DNA from: Archangiaceae bacterium
Lineage (GTDB): Bacteria > Myxococcota > Myxococcia > Myxococcales > Myxococcaceae
Length of the DNA: 64,000 bases
Direction: 5' to 3'
NCBI GenBank assembly: GCA_016714225.1
Contig: JADJNS010000023.1
Coordinates: 62,001-126,000, forward strand
In this document: positions 10,501-18,525 of the stretch, piece by piece
Layout: each line of letters opens with the position of its first letter
Position numbering within the stretch: position 1 is the first letter of the stretch
Position numbers and translations under genes: made by a program
Notes under the pieces: generated by a model
The model's input: only the letters and a program-made list of their open reading frames with translations
Databases searched by the model: none
Told to the model about the DNA's origin: nothing

Positions 10501-10636
10501 TGACGAAGGGGAAGCTGACGTCGGGGAACAGGTCGGTGCCGAGGCGGCGCACGCCCACGATGCCCAGCACCACCAGGAACACCGACATCATGGTGGTGAA
10601 GACCGGGCGCCGAATGCTGACGTCGGAGAGGTTCAT
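7484..10636 (-). CDS. RND efflux pump permease, AcrB/HAE1 type
   Basis: A 1050-residue inner-membrane proton-driven transporter. It starts MNLSDVSIRRPVFTTMM, typical of the family. It has two large periplasmic loops, two six-helix bundles, and the TM4 proton-relay motif GLLIDDAVVV with Asp 400 and Asp 401, equivalent to the AcrB pair. The length matches the roughly 1030-residue norm. Its ATG overlaps the stop of the membrane-fusion gene (ATGA) and its end overlaps the TolC start. Substrate cannot be told from sequence; a multidrug or hydrophobic-metabolite exporter is likely. Confidence 0.95.
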   Translation of the reverse strand: MNLSDVSIRRPVFTTMMSVFLVVLGIVGVRRLGTDLFPDVSFPFVTITCVYPGAGPSEIETQVIKPIEDSISGINGIETVQSFSRDNFGLVFAQFSLSASLDRSTQDVRDKVGAITNLLPKDAQAPRVLAIDIQASPVVTYAVSANMPSQELRQLIKDRLEPQLAQVNGVAEVRVTGGDEREIRVDIDLNKAKASGIAPGQIAERLGMENLNLPVGRLDLGPTELNVRTLGQFTGVDDIRALPIAKSQAGAQVRLDEIANVVDGVADRRVVARLNGKESVIVEVVKRPGMNTVEVATLVKKAMVTLEPQLGHDFHSTLIIDQSTLIEANTHEVWVALIFGGLMAILIILMFLLDLRGTMISALALPTSVVGTFFAMYVLGYSLNQMTLLALSLAIGLLIDDAVVVREAITHRLEQGETPMAAASNGTKDVALAVLATTLSLVAVFVPVAFMPGIVGQFFKQFGLTMSCAVLISLFVSFTLDPMLSARFARQRVHGEQRKENAVAGFFRRGFEKTERFYAVVLGWVIRNKGKTALATLVVLVASGLTSLKLAGDFVTPEDRSQFLVQLKLPEGSSLQESSDRAAEAEALIRQVPEVQDIYTIVGATAGAFSSDTNTARLRVLTVGRDKRNRGVAPIRDDARALIEKHLPKTIIANFIEPPVIEGLGDFYPVMLSIMGPDFEVLTKEANRIAGVMRSIPGTADIRIEANPPKTELGISIDRARSNDVDLTSAMLAMQLRLAMNGAETGKLREGSRETPIVVRLTEADRSTPEALKFLDIFTPKGVRTVNDVADFKMKDVPSVIEHFNRQRRVMIIANMGGGGGGLSKVASTLRERLTAEPPPEGYTIHYDGMMKTLGEQNEAFALAGILALVFVYMVLASQFESFKHPFTIIASVPLALIGALLSLIVTGYTLTLGAMIGVILLMGLVTKNGILLVDGTLQNLRAGDDLDTALLKAGPRRLRPILMTSVAMAIGMVPTAVGRGQGFEFRAPMAIAVIGGVITSTFLTLLVVPVVFAFFERLTFRRRPAPVAPPAPAPKQEKPVDAMPAEQRS

Positions 10637-11697
10637 GGCTTCGTCGAGGTCTGGGTCTGGTTGGAGGCGGCCTGCGGGTAGTCGACGATCTGGTCGAGGG
10701 CCTCGTCGGGCACCACCACCACTTCCTTCGGGTTGCGCTCGAGCACGGTGACGCCGACGCGCTTCAAGGCCCCGCCCGCCTGCACCAGCACGTGCTCGCC
10801 GCCGGTGGTGCCCAGCGCGGTGGCGGGAATCGCGAACGCCTTCTTCGCCTCACCCAGCGGCAGGGTCGCCTTGGCCAGCGTCATCGAGACGAAGCGGCCG
10901 TCTTGGTTCGGCACCGAGACCTCGATGGGTATGCGGCGGGTGCTGGGGTCGGCGGTGGGGATGATGACCTTCACCGTGGCGTCGTCGGTCGACGCGCCCG
11001 AGCCCACCGACTCGACGTGAACCTTCAGGCCCGCCTTCACCATCGCGCGGGTGCTCTCGGCGATGGTGGTCTTGAGCGTCAGCGTGTCGATCTGCTGAAT
11101 GATGAACACCGGCATGCCGGGGCCGATGAGCCCGCCGGTGTTGTCGGGCGCGTCGATGACCGTGCCGCTGATGGTGGTCTTCAGGTCGTGGCGCTTGCGG
11201 CCCGCGCGCGCCTGGGCCAGCTGGGCCTTGGCGGCGGCCAGCCCGGCCTCGGCCTGCTTGCCCTGGGTGAGCACCGTCTTGGCCTGCGCGTCGCTCACGC
11301 TGCCTTCGGCGCGCAGCTTCTCGTTCTTCTGCGCCATGTCGGTGGCGAGGGTGGCGGCGGCCTCGGAGGCGGCGACGCCGGCCTCGGCCTGCGCCACCTG
11401 CGCGTCGATGATCTCGGTGTCGAGCTGCGCCACGGTCATGCCCGCCTTCACCGTGTCGCCCTTGTTGGCGTAGGTCTTCACCAGCCGCCCACCCACCTCG
11501 AAGCCCAGCGGCAGCAGCTTCGAGGGGAAGAGCTGGCCGGTGAGCTGCTCGCGCGCGCTCGAGGTGACCGGCCGCGCCTTGACCAGCTTCACCGGGCTCT
11601 GCGGCGTCTTGAGGTCGTCGGCGCCCGCGGCGAGCGCGGCGAGCGCGACGAGCGCGACGGCCAGTGCGACCGAGAACGTGAGGGTGTGCTTCTTCAT
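10633..11697 (-). CDS. RND periplasmic membrane-fusion protein
   Basis: A 354-residue HlyD/AcrA-type adaptor linking the RND pump to TolC. The start at 11697 gives signal MKKHTLTFSVALAVALVALA and has an AAGGGG-like ribosome site about ten bases upstream. The barrel-sandwich (lipoyl) half-motifs are visible around VGGRLVKTYANKGDTVKAG and again after a long Ala/Gln/Lys-rich alpha-hairpin. The beta-barrel and membrane-proximal domains follow. It overlaps tetR by 4 bases upstream and the RND gene by 4 bases downstream. Confidence 0.92.
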   Translation of the reverse strand: MKKHTLTFSVALAVALVALAALAAGADDLKTPQSPVKLVKARPVTSSAREQLTGQLFPSKLLPLGFEVGGRLVKTYANKGDTVKAGMTVAQLDTEIIDAQVAQAEAGVAASEAAATLATDMAQKNEKLRAEGSVSDAQAKTVLTQGKQAEAGLAAAKAQLAQARAGRKRHDLKTTISGTVIDAPDNTGGLIGPGMPVFIIQQIDTLTLKTTIAESTRAMVKAGLKVHVESVGSGASTDDATVKVIIPTADPSTRRIPIEVSVPNQDGRFVSMTLAKATLPLGEAKKAFAIPATALGTTGGEHVLVQAGGALKRVGVTVLERNPKEVVVVPDEALDQIVDYPQAASNQTQTSTKP

Positions 11698-12446
11698 CTT
11701 GCGGTTCCCCTTCTGCTGCGGCTTCGACTCTGGGTGCTGCGGGTGTTGAGGCGCGCCGCGAGCCGGCGGCGCACCGTGCGTTTGCCATGTTTCGGCTTCG
11801 GTGGCGCGCTTCCTTCGCGGATCAGCCGGTGCAGCGCGCGCACCCACTGATCAAGATCAGGCGGCTCGGTCAGCTTGCTCATCTGCTGCGCGACCAACAG
11901 CCAGGTGCCCACCACCATCGAGCCGAACAGCTCGGAGGGCACGTCGGTGCGGCACGCGCCGTAGGCCTTCACCGCTTCGAAGTCGTCTTGCACCCGCTGC
12001 ACCTCGCGGTGCGCCATCTCCCAGACCACGCCCGAGTACTCGGTGCCCTGGCTGCCCGACACCAGCACCCCGAACACGTCGCGGTAGCGCCACAAGAGGC
12101 CCAGCACCTCGCGGTCGAGCGCGACCTCGAGCGCGAGCAGCTGCTCGTAGCGGCTGGTGCGCTGGTGCACGTCGCGCGCGGTGAGCGGGCCGTGCTCGCC
12201 GAAGAAGCCGGTCATGGTGGCCTTGCGGTGCTCGAGCAGCGCGTCCATGCCCGCGCGCAGCTCGGCGACCAGCTCTCCGAACAGCTGCTCCTTGCTCTTG
12301 AAGTGCAGGTAGAAGGCGCCCTTCGAGAGCTTGCACGCGGCGGTGATGTCTTCGATGCGTGCGCCGCTCACCCCGTGGCTCACGAACGCGGCGCGCGCGG
12401 CCGTCACCAGCGAAATTCGCGCGTGCGGATCAGCGGGCCTGGCCAT
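11694..12446 (-). CDS. TetR-family transcriptional regulator
   Basis: A 250-residue repressor with a canonical N-terminal TetR helix-turn-helix (about residues 10-56, including GVSGARIEDITAACKLSKGA and YLHFKSKEQLF). A helical ligand-binding domain follows, then an Arg/Lys-rich C-terminal tail. It is the first gene of the efflux operon, with a 4-base overlap into the membrane-fusion gene. A 22-bp palindrome lies 12 bases upstream of its ATG, so autoregulation of the whole operon is likely. The basic tail (about 25 residues) is longer than usual. Confidence 0.92.
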   Translation of the reverse strand: MARPADPHARISLVTAARAAFVSHGVSGARIEDITAACKLSKGAFYLHFKSKEQLFGELVAELRAGMDALLEHRKATMTGFFGEHGPLTARDVHQRTSRYEQLLALEVALDREVLGLLWRYRDVFGVLVSGSQGTEYSGVVWEMAHREVQRVQDDFEAVKAYGACRTDVPSELFGSMVVGTWLLVAQQMSKLTEPPDLDQWVRALHRLIREGSAPPKPKHGKRTVRRRLAARLNTRSTQSRSRSRRGTAR

Positions 12447-12457
12447 GGGGCGCCGCG

Positions 12458-12479
12458 TTTCTAACCCGTGGGTCAGAAA
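12458..12479. promoter_or_regulatory. Likely TetR operator palindrome
   Basis: The 22-bp dyad TTTCTAACCC-GT-GGGTCAGAAA has 10-bp arms with a single mismatch. It sits 12 bases upstream of the tetR start codon, where a TetR dimer would block transcription of tetR and the efflux operon. The size and symmetry fit TetR operators. Its identity is inferred from position. Confidence 0.7.
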
Positions 12480-12686
12480 TTGCCAGAGAAGGTGATGCGC
12501 TACCGGGTGCTACATCAGTATCTCTGATGCGATGGAGTATGCGGGTCTGCGCGATCTACGGTGCACAGGCTCAGCATCGACCTGGAGTCTCGAGGCCCAT
12601 TGTCGCGTGACAGACGCCCCGTGGCCCTGCAACCCGCTGACCTCACGCCGTTGACGCCTGGATCCGGGCCTGCAAAAGGGGTTCTC

Positions 12687-13517
12687 ATGCGCCGTCTCAT
12701 TCTGCTGGCCGCGTTGTCGGCTTCGACGCTCGCGAGCGCCGACCCCATCAAGCTGGTGGTCCCCGACTTCAACGCCATCGGGCCCTCCAAAGAGAAGGCC
12801 CAGTTCTTCACCGAGCACATCTCGGGGCGGCTCTCCGAGGTCGGGGCGCAGGTCACCACCTCGCGCGCCCTGGCGCAGCTGCTGGGCATCGAGCGCCAGC
12901 GGCAGCTGATGGGCTGCGCCGGCGAGAACAGCAGCTGCATCGCCGAGCTGGCCAGCGCCCTGGGCAGCGACGCGCTGCTCCTGGGCGACATCGCGCAGAT
13001 CGGCACCCTGTTCCAGGTGAACTTGAAGGTGGTGAGCGGCGCCGACGGCGCGGTGCTGAGCAGCTACCAGGCGCGCGTCGGAGACGAAGCCGCGCTGCTC
13101 GACGAGCTCGACAAGGCGGCCTTCGCGCTGATGCTCGACGCCTGTTCGGCGCTGCACCGCGACCCGCCGCGCGCGCTGAGGAGCAGGGGGCCCAACCTGC
13201 GGCTGCTCGCCATCGTGCCCGCGGCCCTGGGCGTGGCCGCTGGAGCCGCGAGCGGCATTCTCTTTCTCCAGGCGTCGCAGCGGTGGTCTTCGATACCCAT
13301 GGCTTCGGGCGACATGGCGCGCCCGGTCGCCGAGGTCGAGCGGCTGGGCCGTGAGGGCAACACCTTCAAGCTCGCCGGCTGGGTGTGCGCGGGGGTGGCG
13401 GTCGCGGCGCTGGCGACCTCGGCGATACTCTTCATCTTGGGCCGACCGGCGCCGGTGAAGGCGACGGTGACCGGCACCACCCAAGCAGGCGCATTCATTC
13501 TGTTCGGAGACCTGTGA
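12687..13517 (+). CDS. Exported protein with two C-terminal membrane segments
   Basis: A 276-residue protein with signal MRRLILLAALSASTLASA and a strong AAAGGGG ribosome site seven bases before the ATG, which decides this start over longer options. The mature N-terminal domain (about residues 20-155) has alternating strands and helices (VVPDFNAIG, DALLLGDIAQIG), like the periplasmic domains that precede PEGA or TPR segments in myxobacterial proteins. Transmembrane segments lie at about 170-195 and 230-255. Its stop overlaps the start of the next gene (TGATG), so it is coexpressed with the Cys-rich lipoprotein. No exact family was recognised. Confidence 0.75.
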   Translation: MRRLILLAALSASTLASADPIKLVVPDFNAIGPSKEKAQFFTEHISGRLSEVGAQVTTSRALAQLLGIERQRQLMGCAGENSSCIAELASALGSDALLLGDIAQIGTLFQVNLKVVSGADGAVLSSYQARVGDEAALLDELDKAAFALMLDACSALHRDPPRALRSRGPNLRLLAIVPAALGVAAGAASGILFLQASQRWSSIPMASGDMARPVAEVERLGREGNTFKLAGWVCAGVAVAALATSAILFILGRPAPVKATVTGTTQAGAFILFGDL

Positions 13518-16126
13518 TGAGCCGCCTGCGAATCGCGACGCTGTTGCTGCTGGCGGCGTGCTGGGACTTCGACGGCGCGGTGGCGCGGTGCAAAGAGAAC
13601 CCCGCGCTGTGCACCCCGGGCGGTGGCCCGCTGGTCGGTGAGGCGGCCAGCGGCGCGGCGGCCTGCAGCGACGGGCAGGACAACGACGGCGACGGCAAGA
13701 CCGACTGCGCCGACAGCGACTGCGACCAGGTGGTCTGCCGCGGCGCCAGCGCCGAGTGCGACGCCGAAGAGCGGTGCAGCAACGCGGCGTGCCCCGACGA
13801 TGCGCTGCAGCCCTTGAACCACGAGTGCCGCGCCAAGGGGGGCGACTGCGACGTGGCCGAGGTCTGCGACGGGGTGAGCCCGGCCTGCCCCTCGAACGCG
13901 CTGGTCGACGCGGGGGTGGTGTGCAGCATGCCGAGCTCGCTGTGCCTGCTGCCCGCGAAGTGCACCGGCACCATGCCGGCGTGCCCGCAGAACAACCTCG
14001 CTCCGCCGGGCAAGCCGTGCCGCGACGCGGTGGCCGAGTGCGACGTCGACGAGCGCTGCACCGGCTCTGACCCCGAGTGTCCTCCCGACCGCTTCGCCGA
14101 CGCGGGCGTGGTGTGCCGGCCGGTCGCCGGCGGCGCCAACACGTGCGACGTCGAAGAGCTGTGCACCGGCTTCGAGGCCACCTGCCCCGACAACGGCTTT
14201 CGCTCGGCGACCTTCGTGTGCCGCCCGGCCACCGGCGCGTGCGACCGGCCCGAGCGCTGCGACGGCGGCAGCGCGGCGTGCCCCGCCGACCTCTCGTTCT
14301 GCCCCGGCGACCAGTTCTGCAACGGCACCGGCTGCGTGCCCAAGCTGGGCGTCGGCGTCACCTGCACCGACGACAGCCAGTGCACCAGCGGCACCTGCGC
14401 CGACGGGGTGTGCTGCAGCACCGGCTGCGCCGGCGCGTGCGACGTGTGCAACCTGCCCGGCTCGCTGGGCACCTGCCTGCCGGCTCCGGCGACGGTGACC
14501 TGCCGCCCCAGCGCAGGGCCGTGCGACATCGCCGAGAAGTGCAACGGCACGTTGACCACCTGCCCGAGCGACGTGCTGCTCGACACCACGGTGGTGTGCC
14601 GCGGCGACGCCGGGGTGTGCGACGTGGCCGAGGTGTGCTCGGGCACCTCGGTGAGCTGCCCCACCGACAACGTACTGGCGCCGACGGTGACCTGCCGCCC
14701 GGTGGCGGGGGTGTGCGACCTGCCCGAGAGCTGCAACGGCGTCGACCCGACGTGCCCGGCCGACTCGTACGCCGCGGGCATGCGGTGCCGTGACGCGGGC
14801 TCGGCCTGCGACCAGGAAGAGAGCTGCAACGGCGCCCAGGCCGCCTGCCCCAACGACCGGCTGCTCGACGCCGGCAGCGCGTGCGGGCCGGTGGTGTGCA
14901 TCAACGGCAACATCACTCCTGCGCCGAGCTGCACCTCGGGCGGAGCCTGCACTCCGGCGACGGCGCGCTCGTGCAACGGGTTTCAGTGCGCCAGCGCGAC
15001 CCAGTGCCGCACCACCTGCTCGGGCCCTGGCGACTGCATCACCGGCTTCATCTGCAACGGCAGCGGCGCGTGCGTGGCCGCGGCCGACGCGGGCACGCCG
15101 TGCAGCGTGCCCTCGCAGTGCGCGACGGGGTTCTGCAGCAACGGCATCTGCTGCAACGAGAGCTGCGACGGCACCTGCCAGGAGTGCGGCACCGACGGCA
15201 TCTGCGTGAAGCACGCGGCCGGCACCGACCCCGAGGGCGGCTGCGGCGCCTACGCGTGTGACGGCATGGGCTTGTGCAAGACCAACTGCAACGGCCAGCC
15301 GGTCTGCAGCGGCGCGTGCAAGAGCAGCTTCTTCTGCAGCACGAACGCGTGCGTGCCGACCAAGGGCAACGGCGCGACCTGCAGCAACAACTGCGAGTGC
15401 ACGAGCGGCGCCTGCAACGACGGCATCTGCTGCAACCGGGCGTGCGGCGGTTCGTGCGAGTTCTGCGCGGCGGGCGGCACCTGCACCAGCCGCGGCGCGG
15501 GCACCGACCCCGAGGGCGGCTGCGGGCAGTTCACCTGCAACGGCACGGGCGCCTGCTACACCAACTGCGTGGGCGGGGCGCTGTGCACCGCGACGCAGTG
15601 CAAGAGCACCGCGTACTGCAACGGCACGATGTGCATCGGCGACCTGGCGAACGGCGGCTCGTGCAGCAACCCGTGCATGTGCACCTCGAATACGTGCACC
15701 ACGTTCTTCACCGACACCGACAACGACGGGTACGGCGTCGGCGGCGGGGGCAACCTGTGCGGCTCGTCGCTGGCGGGGCTCGCCACCAACAACCTCGACT
15801 GCTGCGACTCTGACAGCCGCGCCCACCCGGGCGGCGGCGCGTACACGTCTCCGCGCACCGGGTGCGGTGGCTACGACTTCGACTGCAACGGGGCGGACAC
15901 CCGCTCGGACACCAGCACCAACGGGTGCTCGCTCGCCGGCAGCTGCTCGGGCGGCGACACCGTCTGCACCGGCGACGGCTGGGCCGGCGCCGGCTTCCCC
16001 GCGTGTGGAGCCTCGGCGACGTACAACACCTGCAGCACCCAGTTGAACTGCAACCAGGCCACCTGCCCGGGGTGCGAGCGCTGCTCGAGCGTCTCGGGGA
16101 GCACTCAGACCCAGTCCTGCCGCTGA
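13517..16126 (+). CDS. Cys-rich lipoprotein with disintegrin-like repeats
   Basis: An 869-residue lipoprotein (MSRLRIATLLLLAAC, lipidated Cys 15). After an Asp/Gly calcium-binding-like segment (DGQDNDGDGKTDC) come about nine repeats of roughly 32 residues. They follow the pattern C-R-P-x-x-G-x-C-D-x-x-E-x-C-x-G-x-x-x-x-C-P-x-D, close to the Cys spacing of ADAM/snake-venom disintegrin domains. The second half has longer Cys modules with ICCN-x-x-C-x-G-x-C-x-x-C and GTDPEGGCG, seen in myxobacterial surface proteins. A thrombospondin-3-like DTDNDGYG segment lies near the end. It is probably a disulfide-rich extracellular adhesive or binding protein. The start follows the upstream stop by overlap. 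Confidence 0.9.
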   Translation: MSRLRIATLLLLAACWDFDGAVARCKENPALCTPGGGPLVGEAASGAAACSDGQDNDGDGKTDCADSDCDQVVCRGASAECDAEERCSNAACPDDALQPLNHECRAKGGDCDVAEVCDGVSPACPSNALVDAGVVCSMPSSLCLLPAKCTGTMPACPQNNLAPPGKPCRDAVAECDVDERCTGSDPECPPDRFADAGVVCRPVAGGANTCDVEELCTGFEATCPDNGFRSATFVCRPATGACDRPERCDGGSAACPADLSFCPGDQFCNGTGCVPKLGVGVTCTDDSQCTSGTCADGVCCSTGCAGACDVCNLPGSLGTCLPAPATVTCRPSAGPCDIAEKCNGTLTTCPSDVLLDTTVVCRGDAGVCDVAEVCSGTSVSCPTDNVLAPTVTCRPVAGVCDLPESCNGVDPTCPADSYAAGMRCRDAGSACDQEESCNGAQAACPNDRLLDAGSACGPVVCINGNITPAPSCTSGGACTPATARSCNGFQCASATQCRTTCSGPGDCITGFICNGSGACVAAADAGTPCSVPSQCATGFCSNGICCNESCDGTCQECGTDGICVKHAAGTDPEGGCGAYACDGMGLCKTNCNGQPVCSGACKSSFFCSTNACVPTKGNGATCSNNCECTSGACNDGICCNRACGGSCEFCAAGGTCTSRGAGTDPEGGCGQFTCNGTGACYTNCVGGALCTATQCKSTAYCNGTMCIGDLANGGSCSNPCMCTSNTCTTFFTDTDNDGYGVGGGGNLCGSSLAGLATNNLDCCDSDSRAHPGGGAYTSPRTGCGGYDFDCNGADTRSDTSTNGCSLAGSCSGGDTVCTGDGWAGAGFPACGASATYNTCSTQLNCNQATCPGCERCSSVSGSTQTQSCR

Positions 16127-16177
16127 AAAGGGGCTGTCAAAAGCTCGGGCTGCGGGCTGCTGCGGGCTGCGGGCTGC

Positions 16178-16369
<192 letters not shown>

Positions 16370-16426
16370 GAGCCCCAGCGCGTTCCCCAGCTTTGTGAGC
16401 GCAACTCAAGTAGGTAGCGCCACGCA

Positions 16427-17554
16427 ATGCCGCCGAGCGCCACGCGCCTGAGACTGCTCACCGTCGCGCTCGCGACCTGGGCGGTCGGCGTACAGCTCTC
16501 CGAGCTGGTGGCCGCCGTCGGCTGCTACGGCACTGCCGCGGTGGTGCTGACGCTCGAGCGCCCTACTCTCGCCGACGTGAAGCGCTGGTGGCCGCTCGCG
16601 CTCTTCATCGGCTGGGGCCTCATTGTCCCCCTGCTCGGCGGCCACGCTCCCACCGGCTCTGGGGTGGCGCGCCTGTGCGACTGGCTGTTGCTGCCCGTCG
16701 CCGCCTGGGCCGCCGCGCAGCTCGGCGAGCGCTGCCGCCCGGTGCTCATCGCCGCCGCGGTCACCTGCGCGCTGTCGTGCCTCGCCGCCGCGCTGCAGTA
16801 CTTCGGCCTCTGGCCGCCGCTCGAGTTCTTCGAGGGCCTGCCGGCCCTGAAGGTGCCCTTCGAGCGCGTCTACGAGCCCACCGCCGACGGGCACTTCATG
16901 GCCGGCGGTCTGCTCTTCCACCGCCTCAAGTTCGCGCACGTCACCGCGCTGGTGGTGCTGGCCGCGGCGTCACGCTGGCGCGAGCCGCGCGCCGCGGCGC
17001 TCGCCCTCTTCGGGTTCGTCTCGGTCGCCGTCTTCCCCGCCGCGCGCGCCGCCGCCGGTGCGCTGGCGCTCGCCATGTCGACCCTGGTGAAGCCCCGGTG
17101 GGTCGCGGTGGCGCTCATCGCGGTGGTGGCCGCGGCCGGCCTGTGGTCGCGCAGCCCCGGCGAGCGCGTCGAGCTGCTGCGCGGCGGCCTCGCCGCGGTC
17201 GAGCAGCACCCACTCACCGGGGTGGGCCTCGGCCGCTTCAAGCCCGTCGACTTCTCCTCCAGCGACAACCAGGGCAAGGCGCACAACCAGGCGCTCTCCA
17301 TCGCCGCCGAGGGCGGCATCGTGCACGGCCTGCTGTTCGTCGCGCTGCTGGTGTGGCTCGGCCGCCTGCTCTTCAAGGCCAACGCCACCGCGGGGCTCGC
17401 GGCGCTGGCCTTCTTCGCGCTCATCGCCCAGCTGCACGACCCGCTCTTTCACCCCGTCTTCGCGCAGGCGCTGATGCTGGTGCTCGGCGGAGCGCTGGGG
17501 CTCAGCTCTCGTTCAGCGGGGGAGGCTACTTCGCGCCGCTCTCGCGCTTCTTGA
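16427..17554 (+). CDS. O-antigen ligase/Wzy-like membrane protein
   Basis: A 375-residue polytopic membrane protein with about ten hydrophobic helices. It carries the Wzy_C/WaaL-family signature: HPLTGVGLGRF, then an HN pair (KAHNQALSIAAEGG) in the large periplasmic loop, then membrane helices. The family joins O-antigen or other polymer chains to lipid carriers or lipid A core. No other polysaccharide genes lie nearby, so the polymer is unknown. The 3' end overlaps the convergent thioredoxin gene by 29 bases. Confidence 0.8.
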   Translation: MPPSATRLRLLTVALATWAVGVQLSELVAAVGCYGTAAVVLTLERPTLADVKRWWPLALFIGWGLIVPLLGGHAPTGSGVARLCDWLLLPVAAWAAAQLGERCRPVLIAAAVTCALSCLAAALQYFGLWPPLEFFEGLPALKVPFERVYEPTADGHFMAGGLLFHRLKFAHVTALVVLAAASRWREPRAAALALFGFVSVAVFPAARAAAGALALAMSTLVKPRWVAVALIAVVAAAGLWSRSPGERVELLRGGLAAVEQHPLTGVGLGRFKPVDFSSSDNQGKAHNQALSIAAEGGIVHGLLFVALLVWLGRLLFKANATAGLAALAFFALIAQLHDPLFHPVFAQALMLVLGGALGLSSRSAGEATSRRSRAS

Positions 17555-17912
17555 TGGCCTCGATGTCTTGCCGCACCTGGTTCATGTCGAGCTCGCGAAC
17601 CTTGGTGATGAGCGCCTCCAACGCCTTGGCGGGAATCGCGCCGGCCTCGGCGAACAGCAGCACCCCTTCGCGAAACACCGCGAGCGTCGGTATCGCCTGA
17701 ACCTCGAACGCCTGGCCCAGCCCCGGCTGCTCCTCGGTGTTCACCTTGCCGAACACGATGTCGGGGTTCTGCGCCGCGGCCGCCTCGAACACCGGCGCGA
17801 ACGCCCGGCACGGGGGACACCACGACGCCCAGAAGTCGATGAAGAGAATTCCATTCTTCTTCACCTCTCCTTCGAAGTTCGCCTCGGTCAACTCGATGGT
17901 CGATGCGCCCAT
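17526..17912 (-). CDS. trxA: Thioredoxin
   Basis: A 128-residue cytoplasmic thioredoxin. The active site is WCPPC (Cys 32, Cys 35), rather than the classical WCGPC, and the cis-Pro motif is IPTLAVF (Pro 75). The core fold ends at about residue 108, followed by a short charged C-terminal extension. The start at 17912 gives the usual thioredoxin N-terminus with no signal peptide. The CPPC site suggests a slightly more oxidising potential or partner-specific use. Its 3' end overlaps that of the convergent ligase gene. Confidence 0.92.
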   Translation of the reverse strand: MGASTIELTEANFEGEVKKNGILFIDFWASWCPPCRAFAPVFEAAAAQNPDIVFGKVNTEEQPGLGQAFEVQAIPTLAVFREGVLLFAEAGAIPAKALEALITKVRELDMNQVRQDIEAIKKRESGAK

Positions 17913-17952
17913 GGCTTGCGCATAACACGCGCCCGGGCCTCGCGCGCGCAGC

Positions 17953-18525
17953 TCACTTGCAGACGCCCGAGTGGCACTTCGCGCCGTGCATGCACTCCAT
18001 GCACGCATAGCCCGGCCACCCGCACGCCTTGTCGTCGTCGCCGCTGCGACACTTACCCATCTTGTCGAAGCAGCCCTGACACGGCGGCCGGCCTCCATCG
18101 TCGTCCTCGCCCGCGTCAGGCATCGGCATCGGCATCGGGCCGCCATCTCTCGTGTCCGGCGGCATCATTCTCATCGGCTGCAGCACCGTCACGCACTCGA
18201 CCTCTCGGCCGAGCTCGACCTGCGCGCTGCCGGTGCCCGTCGCCATCACCTTGCCGTCGACCAACCCCTCGACCCGGCAGCTCACCTGCTTCGAGGCCAT
18301 GCCCGGCGGCAACAGCACCAGCAGCGAGCCGCCGCTGTGCAGCGCCGCGCCGCTCGACAGCTCGGGCCGCAGCGCCGGGCCGAACAGCTGCTCACCCCCC
18401 GACTCGCCGGTGAAGCGCAGCTGCTGCGGCTCGACGCCCGGCTCGAAGTCGACCCGCACGCTCAGGCTGGTGTCACTGGCGGTACCGCACGCGAGCAGCA
18501 CCAACCCCAACAGGCTGTGCTTCAC
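17953..18525 (-). CDS. Cys-rich lipoprotein
   Basis: A 190-residue lipoprotein that starts at GTG in a GTGA overlap with the upstream TPR gene. The signal VKHSLLGLVLLAC puts the lipidated Cys at 13. An all-beta domain is followed by a Met/Pro-rich, then Asp-rich linker. A compact C-terminal knot of about eight Cys (C-x2-C-x4-G-x-C, then C-x2-C-x5-C-x4-C) follows. It is the last gene of the kinase-TPR-lipoprotein operon, so it may be the surface output or sensor partner of that kinase. No family was recognised. Confidence 0.75.
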   Translation of the reverse strand: MKHSLLGLVLLACGTASDTSLSVRVDFEPGVEPQQLRFTGESGGEQLFGPALRPELSSGAALHSGGSLLVLLPPGMASKQVSCRVEGLVDGKVMATGTGSAQVELGREVECVTVLQPMRMMPPDTRDGGPMPMPMPDAGEDDDGGRPPCQGCFDKMGKCRSGDDDKACGWPGYACMECMHGAKCHSGVCK

